From: Synchiropus splendidus
Lineage: Eukaryota > Chordata > Actinopteri > Syngnathiformes > Callionymidae
Assembly: GCF_027744825.2 (NCBI RefSeq)
Contig: NC_071338.1
Span: 26,969,501-27,033,500 of the forward strand
Length of the DNA stretch: 64,000 bases
Direction: 5' to 3'
This document shows positions 36,480 to 45,711 of the stretch, in pieces. A program made the position numbers and the translations under genes. Positions within the stretch are counted from its first letter, which is position 1. Every line of letters starts with the position of its first letter. Under the pieces are notes generated by a model. The model was not told the DNA's origin. It did no database searches and was given only the letters and a program-made list of their open reading frames with translations.

Positions 36480-37150
36480 TTCAGTGTTTTTGATGTGCAT
36501 TGGAGTACTATGTCTAGTAAGGGACCAATACTAGTTTTGTCCATCTTCCTCCATCTCACCATGTCTTCTGCTTCCTCTTCTCTCAAACCTACAAACCTCA
36601 TGTCCTCCTTCACCACCTCCATAAATCTCCTCTTTGGCCTTCCTCTCCACCTTCTGCCTGGCAGTTCCAACCTCAACATCTTCATCTACCAGTGTACTGG
36701 CTCTCTCTCCTCTGTACATGTCCAAACCATCTCCATCTAGCCTCTCTGACTTTGTCTCCTAAACACCTGAGCACATGTGCTGTCCCTCTGATCCTATCCA
36801 TCCTGCTCACTCCCAGAGAGAAGCTCAGCATCTTCATCTCTGCTACCTCCAGCTCTGTCTCCTGTCTTTTCCTCAGTGCCACTGTTTCCAAACCATACAA
36901 CATTGCTGGCCTCACCACCCTTTTGGACACTTTCCCTTTCAACCTTGCCGACACCCTTTTGTCACACATCACACCCGACACTTTTCTCCAATGATTCCAT
37001 CCTGCCTGCACCCGCTTCTTCACCTCTTTCTCACACTCTCCATTGCCCTGGACAGTTGAGCCTCAGTACCTTCTTTATCTCTACATCCTGTAACGTCACC
37101 TGTCCACTTGGCTCCCTCTCACTCATTCTTACTGCGGCTAACCTTCACTC
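36480..37150 (-). mobile_element. RTE-type LINE remnant: C-terminal reverse transcriptase region, frameshifted
   Basis: Minus-strand codons from 37023 to 36682 encode VKKRVQAGW-like (here MKKRVQAGWNHWRKVSGVMC), then KGKVSKRVVRPAMLYGLETV and RGTAHVLRCLGDKVREARWR, up to VQRRESQYTGR and a stop. A frameshift near 36683 continues as MKMLRLELPGRRWRGRPKRR FMEVVKEDM..VRWRKM. Upstream, to about 37145, a third frame gives QVTLQDVEIKKV. This is the thumb/C-terminal part of an RTE-type ORF2. The endonuclease and catalytic RT core are absent, so it is 5'-truncated and inactive. It is the best preserved of three related remnants here. Confidence 0.8.
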
Positions 37151-37539
37151 CTCTCCTTTCCATCGGTTTTGTTTTATCGGTGGGGATTTTATGAGTATCG
37201 GACCAATACCGAACTAATAACCAAAACTCATTTTGCCAACAGCGTGAAGGCAAATAAAAGGCATTTCCCTACTAGAAATACATGGCAGACATATAGGTCA
37301 AAAAAAGATTGTGACTTGCTCAGACAACTAATTCTGTATGGCACTTTCCCATGAAAGAAAGTCATTTAACATTCTATCATTCCACACCGGGATACGTGCA
37401 ACGTCCTTCCAAGTAGTGTGTTTTACTGATCCGGTCCAGCCCTGCCATCTATTTAATACAGAAAAGGCTGAGTTAATCGGAGAAGAGGGACCCCCAAACC
37501 TCTGTAACAGTTACTTAAGTAAAGCACTCCCCAGCCGCC
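37151..37539. other. Non-coding spacer
   Basis: AT-rich; TATCGGACCAATACCGAAC at 37195-37213 resembles motifs in fish DNA transposons, but no ends are visible. Confidence 0.35.
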
Positions 37540-38480
37540 ACACAGTAGAACTCATCCATAATTTGTGATGAGTGTAATGCCATCTCCACTTTATGATGAT
37601 GTGATATTCCTCACCTCTGCCACAGCCGCTGAGGCCAAGAGCTGGCAATCTTAATGAGGTGCCTTGGAGTTCAACCAAGGGGAAGGAGAGGTGGGCAGAT
37701 GGATGTGGGCTAGAAGAAACAGAGGAGCGGATGAAGGTTTCCCGCAGCCTGGTTAAACTTCTAATCACAGGCTGAGTAAATAAATTCTATCTTGCCCCAT
37801 TTGATGGCCATTTATTACCTGAATAAATAGCGAGCTCGGGCATAATAGTTGTTTTCTCAGGCCATTCTGATGAGATGTTCCAATGAAACACTGCGCAGGC
37901 AGACATTAAGCGTCTGCTCGCCGCCACAGACGAACAAAACCACTTGTTAAGGGAAGCATGACATCCATGTTGGGTTGAAGACTGTGTCCACCAGGGGAGC
38001 TCTCATCAGAGAAGCTCATTTGCTGGGAGCTGGCTGGTGCACTTGGGGATGCTTTATGAATAAGTAAATAACAACATTTTTCCAGCCGTTTAATCTCCCA
38101 GCATCACAATTAGTCAGACTATAGTTTGCGCTGTTTTTTTTTCCGGACCTTATTATAGTTATTGAAATGTCGTGTTCTTATTTAGCTGGAGGATGAATAA
38201 TAAATATGCCATAATTATGACTCTGAATGAGCTGACGGCTTGACAGAGTCAATGGCGAGGAGCTCCCCAACTCCTCGCTCTGTCCCCTCTCCCCTCTTCC
38301 CTTCCCGCGCGCTTTAATTGGCTTTTGTAATTCGTTCCTCTGGTGGATCTGGGAGGGCCGAGGCCTGCTCTACAGCGTTCATTAGTGTTCTCATAGGAGG
38401 TCGCAGCATGTTTAAAGGCTTTTCGCTTCGTGTCAAAACACCAGACCGGAAAATACAGCCAGAGCAAAGTTTCTAATCAA
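37540..38480. promoter_or_regulatory. Candidate conserved non-coding / enhancer-like block
   Basis: About 900 bp without tandem repeats or transposon signatures, with many TAAT/ATTA cores between 38100 and 38220 (for example CATAATTATGA) and TTTAATTGGC near 38314. Composition is balanced to GC-rich near 38260-38320. Open frames on both strands lack domains. Its size and motif density make it one of the better enhancer-like stretches in the window, by composition only. Confidence 0.28.
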
Positions 38481-39690
38481 GTTCGCAGACTCGACAGTTG
38501 CGTATGTAGATTCTATATTTGATGAGGATGAAATATTTAAGGCCAAGCAAGAACAAAAGGAGGATATAAAAACTAAGCTCCACTTACATCATCAGCAGTC
38601 CGTATTATCCCAAAGTCTCTCTCAAGCGCAGCCACTCCTCTGTTCACATTTGGAAAATGCATAACTAGAATGATTTTTCTGAATCAAGGTGAAAAAGTAT
38701 TCCAGCAATCCCAACAGTGAAAGCTCTCAGTGTTCTCTCGGCAAGCCGTGGCTGGTTTAAAGTCCTTCGCAGAATAGGGACGAGAAACAGCGCAACTCTT
38801 TATGTGAGTAATCAAAGGAGCTTGAAGAAGTTAAAATTTGAGCCATGAAAATAGTCACTATCGACTTAAGAGTCACTCAAATTTTACAAGCCTCAAAGGA
38901 CGTCATTATGTAGTTGTCTAGGCCACGTTTGTTACTGAGTTAAGCAACGCTACAGTATGAAGGTGACAGACTTTCAATAGGAACAACTTGATTTTTTTTT
39001 CCTGAATTAAAAACTACAGATTGAGGTAGCACATACTATTTTATCAGCTTCAGTTTTGAGGCTTTCCTGTGCACTATCCAGAGAAGCTCCACTCTGACTC
39101 GAGGACGTCATCCAGCACTTAAGTCAGAGCTGGCTCTGGCAGCCAGGGATTTCCCGACCTGGAGAAGGTGTGCTGTCATAAATCATTGTTTAGATTCGTA
39201 CGCTCAGATCTCTGATTATTAGTGCAACAATTCATCTACAAAAATCCCAAACAGCTACTGAGGTAATGAAACAAACCAGGACGCAGTGTCACACATAGAC
39301 AACTACACTACCGTCTTTATACTATGTATGTGTTGAAAACGTAATTCAGAATAGCTAACACAACTAGTCCTTGATATTTGTGTCAGCCAGAAACAGCTGC
39401 AGGTGACAGACTAGTCTTAAAAGGCTTGAGGCCTCTCTTGGAAGCCACCACAGTTCCCACCCCAGTGCACACACAACCCCGCAGAAACACATCATACACA
39501 AGCCGGCCTGTATTTTACACCCCCCCACCACCACCCCTCCAGCACCCCAACACCATTTCCCCCTTTTCCTCCCCACCCTCCGATGGCCAAGCTACACTAG
39601 ACATCTCTCCCTAATCAGCAGCCTCGTCTGGCTCAGACTGGTTGCCATAGCAATATGCCGGCTGGTCGACATGGCAACCACTCTGAGGTC
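38481..39690. other. Non-coding stretch
   Basis: Unique sequence; C-rich around 39520-39580 (CCCCCCCACCACCACCCC-type). Nothing else recognised. Confidence 0.4.
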
Positions 39691-39985
39691 CACTATTAAA
39701 TGAAAAAGAGTGGAGGGAGGGATAGTGAGAAAGGAGTTGGGATGGGAGAGTGAGAGAGAGAGAGAGAGACAGAGCAAGAAGTGCGGAGACAGCCAGAGAC
39801 AGAGAGGTTGTCCAAGATGGGGGAAGGGTTATCTGGATGGTAGTGTTGTTGGGGTGGGGGTGGAGGGGTGCATGAGAGGTGGGAGGTAGAAAAAATAGAA
39901 AAGGGGGAAAAAAGCATTGAAATATGAACACAAAAAAAGGAGGGAAGGAAGGGGAGGGGGTGAGGGAGATGGCGAGCATCAAGAC
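39691..39985. repeat. Purine-rich, G-run-rich tract with (GA)n
   Basis: The plus strand is overwhelmingly G and A for nearly 300 bp, with a (GA)n run at 39746-39769. G-runs at 39942-39966 are spaced GGG-6-GGGG-1-GGGGG-3-GGG, which fits a canonical G-quadruplex rule. A second G cluster lies at 39851-39869. Polypurine strands like this can adopt triplex or quadruplex structure; any function is unknown. Confidence 0.75.
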
Positions 39986-40400
39986 ACAAGTGCTACCTTT
40001 TGCACTGCGTAGAATTCAACAGTCACAACAAAACGTTACCCCAAAACATGACGTCAGCAGCTACACATCGGAATCAAACTACCTTCCAAATAACCTGTTT
40101 ATTTGACAAACTTCCAATGAGAGGATTGAGCATCTATTTCTCTGGATGATATTATGATTAAAAGTCTTATTCTAGTGGAAAGTTACATGGTATTGCGACA
40201 TTGACTAAAGGGCAATAACACAGCTTGAGTCACAGTATTTTAACTTAATGTACAAATATATAATTCAAAGTAAACTACTGCATACATTGTCTTTATCTGC
40301 CCAGTACCGGACTGGTGATGAGTTCAGGGTGTTCCCCACTTCTGGCCCAAGCAGCAGGGACGGGCTCCGGCTCCTTGTGCGCCCACTACTGAAGTAAACA
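39986..40400. other. Non-coding spacer with CRE
   Basis: Contains a full CRE palindrome TGACGTCA at 40049-40056. Otherwise unique; nothing recognised. Confidence 0.35.
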
Positions 40401-40760
40401 TCAGAGAATGAATGAACGAAATGTTTCATTCTCTATCAGAATGTTACTTTTTTTAGCTCTCTTTTCTATTTGATCAACAATATGATTCACTTCCAGGGAT
40501 TCCTCAACGGTTCTTGGTGCAGTGTAGCAGACTCCTCTTGCTTCAACCGGACATGGTTTTTCATGATAAATAAAATGGCAGTGAATCATCACTTCTGCAC
40601 CTGAAGAGCCCTTCACAGCTTCATCGAGCCTCAGTCTTTCAGACCACCACGTTACTGACTTATTTTCCTCACCATGCCATTTGTTTCCAGAGCCAGGCCT
40701 TGCACATCTTCGCCCATCGGAGCTTAACAAATTACTGTTGAAGCATATTAATGACCGCAC
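40401..40760 (-). other. Unassigned 119-codon open frame
   Basis: A minus-strand frame open after an in-frame TAG, ending at TGA. The first codon is GTG, so as a gene it would have to be an internal exon or use a later ATG. The C-terminal part contains GAEVMIHCHFIYHEKPCP and VEESLEVNHIVDQIEKRAKK, a mix of Cys-containing and charged, possibly helical sequence that looks less random than most frames here. I recognise no family. It may be an orphan exon, a pseudo-exon or chance. Confidence 0.15.
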
Positions 40761-41219
40761 AACTAACTAAGCTGAAATGTTTGGTTCTTTTACTGTTGAA
40801 CACGTAGAGGCTTTTGGCTCAGTCACAGCAGAGAACAGGACCAGTGCAGTACTTAAGGGAACCTTAATGGTTTCTGCAGCCATATTGTCACCAGAGACTC
40901 CACCCGGGTGCATCTGTAAGTGTCTCCCCTGTGATCCACCTCCATCACTCTTTCCTTACCTCTACTCTTATCTCCATCTCCCTCATTTTTTTTTTTTTAC
41001 CTCCACAGAATGTCTGGCCATTTTTTCTCTCTCCTTCAGGTCCAGATCTCAACTCATCTTCTGTCTCTTTGGTTTTCTCTGTCTTGCTCTCCATGAATGT
41101 CTGACTCTTTAATGAATGAAATGCAATTCCTTCACGATGCCCCCACAGCAGGGACACCAAATAGCATTCGGTGCCCCGTGTGTGAAATTCCTCCATGAAT
41201 TGAAGCCCTCTCTTTCCCC
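40761..41219. other. Non-coding spacer
   Basis: Pyrimidine-rich on the plus strand at about 40940-41060, including a 12-T run near 40988. No gene supported. Confidence 0.4.
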
Positions 41220-41365
41220 CCGGAGCTACTTATGAAAGATAGCTAATTGCATGTCCACATTGTGCTGTCAGTCCCTGCTTCCCAAGCGCAGCGTTCAGAG
41301 GCAATTAAAGTGAGCTTAAACAGAATAAGATGGTGCGTCATCCTCTTAATGCAATTAAGGAAGCC
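41220..41365. promoter_or_regulatory. Candidate conserved non-coding block
   Basis: A short repeat-free block with GCTAATTGCATG (41241-41252), GGCAATTAAAG (41299-41309) and a further GCAATTAAG near 41350. The three AATT homeobox/POU-type cores are separated by GC-balanced sequence. Enhancer-like by composition; conservation untested. Confidence 0.25.
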
Positions 41366-42851
41366 GGCATACAAACATACAGTGACACAAAAACACAAAA
41401 ACAAGGACACACGGTTGGGAGTGCCGTGGAAAAAGAAAATCTGTCCATTTATCAGTCAATATGAGCTCTTCTTTTAGCCTAATCACACATGGCAGAGAAC
41501 TAATGCAGCTGGATGCTGGATAATACACGTAATCTAAAAGACAGTGGACACACAACATCTATATTAACATTAATACAAAACAGTGATTCTCCAAAGTGCT
41601 ATATTTCTTACACGTTTTGTTTCTTCCATACCATTAGTTTAAGTAACTAGTATGAATAGCGACAAATATAATACTGAATTTTGAATAACTTCTGCTTTGT
41701 GGTTGAATCATTTTGTTGGGTTGTATTGTGCTCTTAGTTTCAATTCTTTGCTTTAATAAAAAAAAATTTTTAGATTGAAGAGTTTAAACGGCAGATTGAG
41801 AAAACGTAACGTAAAGTACTAGTTTGGTGCACCTACAAAAATGAGCGTCCTTAATAGTAATTCTCTTTAACTGAGTGGAATTAGCATTATTTCTGTTTCT
41901 ACAGACCCGAACTGAGACTTCAAGGTCACAAATGTTTAAAAGGAATGTGTGTGTGTGAAAGAGTTGTGTGGTCAATAACAGAAAATAATTGCTTTTCTTT
42001 GTCTTTTTTTTCCTACTGGAAACGGACCAAAAACAAAGACGTTAAGGTTGCACACTGGAAACCCCGAACTTTCTAAGCAGCTCATTCAAACAAAAATGTA
42101 GAAAAAAGATGTTGGGGCATGTGGAAACTCCAAACATATAAACGCACGTCAACATATTGTCATGAACTGCAGTGTTACAGCAAGTGTAACCAAGTGAGGG
42201 TGGTCAGCCAACCATCAAATAGCAGATAAAAATGAAGATGATATTGTTACAGATAAAGCAGTAAAGCAATTTGAAGTTGGAAACAAAGGCGTCAGTGTCG
42301 AGGTATATTGAGGGAGAAGAACATAAAACTGTACTAAATCCACTGGCCATTGGACTCCTGCAGCAGTAGCTTCCAAATGGTTTCAACAAAGCCAAAATAG
42401 TTTGCAAAAAATGTGGCACACAAGTGAAGCCAAAGTATTTATCAGCAGTGTGGTAAAAAAAAAAGGTAAAATCAGCACATATTTGTTTTTAACAAAGAAC
42501 TGAAATCACAAGTCAAGGATACTGCATCAGGGTTTCTTCTGGTCCTGAATGTATGAAGTCAACACTTTCTCCATCACTTCCTCCTCTGACACCAAACATA
42601 CAGCTCAACTGCCCTCTGAATTTCCCCCAATTATTAAAGGTCCTTGTGTTGCTGTTTTGCCCCACCACCCCAACCCTCCACCACTTCCTGACTGATTACT
42701 GATTGTTGCAAAAAAAAAAAAAACTGCAGAGGCAATCAGCTACAAAGCACGAAGGACTGGGGAAAAAAAATCAAAACACTGCAAAAAAAAATAAAAATAA
42801 AAGGCAGGTTCTGTGCAGGAACTATACGGCCTGCAAGACCAGCCGCAGTGT
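41366..42851. other. Non-coding stretch with A-runs
   Basis: AT-rich unique sequence. A homopolymers occur at 42710-42723 and 42785-42793. On the minus strand these create T-rich tracts ending in CAG, which mimic splice acceptors. No gene supported. Confidence 0.4.
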
Positions 42852-43055
42852 TCAGTGGAAGAGATTATTGGGGTTTTTTTGGGGCAGGAAATAGACACTG
42901 GGTGACTTTATAATGGCACGATAATGTTGGGGGGCTGGAGGGAGGCCGCCTGGACCAGGATTCCCCAGGGGACTCATTGAACTGTCAGGAGCACAGGAGT
43001 CTTCAAACGGTCGCTCCTCTTCATGTCCCACGGATACGACCTGGTCTGGATCCAT
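42852..43055 (-). other. Candidate short coding frame (67 codons), unassigned
   Basis: Minus-strand ATG (43055-43053, context TTCATGG) to TGA. The product begins MDPDQVVSVGHEEERPFEDS and continues with an acidic then Pro/Gly-rich segment (MSPLGNPGPGGLPPAPQHYR), ending KNPNNLFH. Composition is that of a disordered regulatory protein tail, and third codon positions lean toward C/G. The open frame extends 13 codons upstream to a TAA and passes CTGCCAG|AGG, a possible splice acceptor, so it may be a terminal exon rather than a complete small protein. I do not recognise the family. Confidence 0.22.
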
Positions 43056-43820
43056 GAACTTGCAGTGACCTCTGGCAGCGTTCAGACTCAACACTTAAAT
43101 AAAGGCATAGTCGAGAGCAAGAATGAAGCTTGACTCCAGATGACCCTACACGTCATGCTATGAGTCTCTCAAAGGTCCAAAATAGCATGTGCCTCAGTTA
43201 GTACAGTTTCTGCACTGCATGCTCAATGTGGGGGGTTGACATGTCCTTTACCGGAGGAAATGTAAATGTAGCTATTCAGATCACGTGATCTGAGTGATCC
43301 AACCCGTATGCAATGACGAGAAAGTGTTTGTAAGTAGCGTGTTCAGAGAGCAAATGTGCAGGGACGGTCGTGAAAATAGGCGTGTCTCCAGCGCATCAGT
43401 GAAGTTGGTAAATAAATATATTAGCACTGTACATTCACTCGCTAAAATGGAGGAGCACAAGACAATGCTGGATAAGCACATATTGGATTAAATTTGCTGG
43501 ATGGAACTATATCAGTTCACGGACTATTGTCCAGTTGATTTATTTTGTCTTTTTCCCACAATCTGGGAGGAGACTAAAGCCCGAACCAGGGACATTTTCT
43601 TTTATAAGAGATTAAACATTCTACTATTCAGTGTACGAGCTCAGAAGGTGATCATTTAAATGTACATTCATTTTAGCGTTTTATAAGGATTCATCTGTCA
43701 AATGTCTCCCCCACAGTCATCTTCTCCATAAAGATTTTCATTCTATTTTTCATTGTTTTTCTGGCTATATTTAAGTGATATATTCAGCAAACCTAATTTT
43801 AAAAAATGCTTTATTTATTT
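43056..43820. other. Non-coding stretch with a perfect palindrome
   Basis: Contains the 18-bp perfect palindrome TCAGATCACGTGATCTGA at 43276-43293, centred on an E-box. Otherwise mixed unique sequence with no gene. Confidence 0.45.
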
Positions 43821-44067
43821 TAGGGCTGCACTAGATTTTAATTTTAATCTCAATTAATCGCACCTGAGATGAGTTTTGCAACGGGAAATTAGTCACACAT
43901 TTTGTATCTGTTATGAATGTAAAGGAAGATGTCATTAACACTACATCTTCCTTTAAGTTACATTTAGAACAGATACAATATGTGTGATTCATTTGCTATT
44001 AATCGTGGGTTAACTCGGGTTTTGTGCAATTAATTGAGATTAAAATTTGAATCGAGTGACACCCCTA
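43821..44067. mobile_element. Foldback MITE (hAT-like termini)
   Basis: The two ends are inverted copies of each other: the left begins AGGGCTGCACTAGATTTTAA at 43822, and the right, read inward, begins AGGGGTGTCACTCGATTCAA from 44066. Internal matched arms are TTTTAATCTCAATTAA (43842-43857) with its complement at 44030-44045, TTGTATCTGTT (43902-43912) with 43968-43978, and a central 12-bp stem (43921-43932/43943-43954) around a 10-nt loop. Nearly the whole 245 bp can fold into one hairpin. Flanks are T/A-rich, so the target duplication cannot be fixed. No coding capacity. Confidence 0.7.
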
Positions 44068-45146
44068 ATTTTTTTTTTTAATTTTAAGCTTGACGACTGA
44101 GCTTCTGTCCCACATATCCTGGAAAAGAAAAACTAAAGACAGTAATTTCTTTTTTACAGGTTTTCGTTTTCTTTTTTTTTATATGTTCTGCACAAACATC
44201 ATTCTGTCATCCAAAAATCAATATTGCCTTGCACAGGTACCAAAACAGCATTTAGATCTCTCACCTATTCCCGATTAAAATGAGGCATATGGGTTTAATT
44301 CCTCGATCACAGTCTGTGATTTGTCACTTGTTTTTGTCGACAGCACAGTTTGTAAATGACATCATTATGTTTTTACATGTTTACACACCAGCATCAACAT
44401 GGCACTGCCTCCAACCCGTCCCACGTGAAAACGCTGTCATTGAGCAAGGCAGCGGCGTGTTTGCTCGCCGCGGTGTAATGACTGCCAGCAGATTTCTCCT
44501 CACCAGCAAGAGAGTGCGACTCCAGGAGGAGAAGACTGCCACCATGTTTGCTTTTGTGCCGGGCTGACGGCGTGTGTACTCGGCTGTGTGTGACATTATT
44601 CCAGAATGAGTAAGCTATGATGTGCTGCCACCAGATGAAGTCCTCCCCGCCTGCTGACGGACAGTAATCACACAAGTCTGCTTTTATCAATCACAAGAAA
44701 TATTTCCGAAGGATTTCATTAGGGTTTTTGCACACATGACGCAACATCTCTGCGGTTCAAAAGCAATTATTTTGATCATGAGAGTTTGTCAAAATACCTC
44801 TTTTAATGTCACAGGAGATGGTATGTCGCCATGGTCCCTGTGTGTGTGTTTGTCTATTGTGTTTGCGGCTCGTACTCGCCTCTCTTAATCTGTATTCAGG
44901 GCGAGTGGGCTACTGCACGAACACACGGCTCAGTAACTAATGGAGGGACTGATGGGAGCCCGATGATGACCACAGGGCCAGTTATACACACACGTGTGTA
45001 TTTATAGCGCACAAACACGGTGGGGTAATTACACACTTAAATATTTGTTCATTTCCTGTGTTCCTTTTTGGAGTTTTGTGTATTTAATCTTTCTGTTGTG
45101 TAAGAGCCTGACGACAGGAGAGTGAGGCGACGACGGAGTGATTTCC
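44068..45146. other. Non-coding stretch
   Basis: A T-rich start, then a GC-balanced, repeat-poor block at about 44380-44690 with open frames on both strands and no domains; possibly regulatory. Short CA/GT runs around 44990-45000 and 44839-44848. Confidence 0.35.
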
Positions 45147-45170
45147 CTGCTGCTGCTGCTGCTGTTGTTG
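45147..45170. repeat. (CTG)6(TTG)2 microsatellite
   Basis: Six CTG units followed by two TTG units; read directly. Below any length associated with instability. Confidence 0.9.
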
Positions 45171-45637
45171 TCCCTGTCACTCTCTGGTGTTCAGCATTTA
45201 ATTGTATCTGCTACAAAGTTTTCCGGCGAACCACTGCCCCTCTAAGTTGATTGTCAGGTGGTGCAGGGAATTAGAAAATGAATGTCGCGCCAGGGTCAAT
45301 GCATTAGAGGAACACACATCAAGTATGACAATATGTTGTTGCAGGAAGTGCCGGGCAGTAGACGTCACTCAAGAAGAGGAAAAAAATACTGTTGAGATCT
45401 GCTATGAAAGATCATCGAAGACATTGTTTATTAATAATTTAAACAGGTCAATCAGTCAAATAAATAAATGAGCCATAATGATAAAAATAATGATAGTAGT
45501 TGAAGTACACTAGTAGTAGTAGTAGTACGATTCACAGGAACTATAGCAGTAGTGGAATCAGTTAATAGTTCTCAGTAATAATAATAGCAATTGTCATTTT
45601 AAAAAGTGACATAAAAGAAGTAAGACTACACAATATG
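45171..45637. other. Non-coding spacer
   Basis: Unique sequence with a short TAG/AGT run at 45511-45527, the same triplet as the large array at 25.9 kb. No gene supported. Confidence 0.4.
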
Positions 45638-45711
45638 TTATTATTATTATTATTATTATCATTATTGTTATTATTATTGTTATTATTATTATTATTATTA
45701 TTGTTGTTGTT
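45638..45711. repeat. (TTA)n/(TTG)n microsatellite
   Basis: About 24 triplets, mostly TTA (equivalently ATT), with occasional TTG and TCA and a TTG run at the 3' end. Read directly. Confidence 0.9.

Noticed and set aside
42700..42851. Strong-looking splice acceptors on the minus strand downstream of the 42.85-kb frame
   Set aside because: They arise from A homopolymers on the plus strand and have no exon-like sequence attached.
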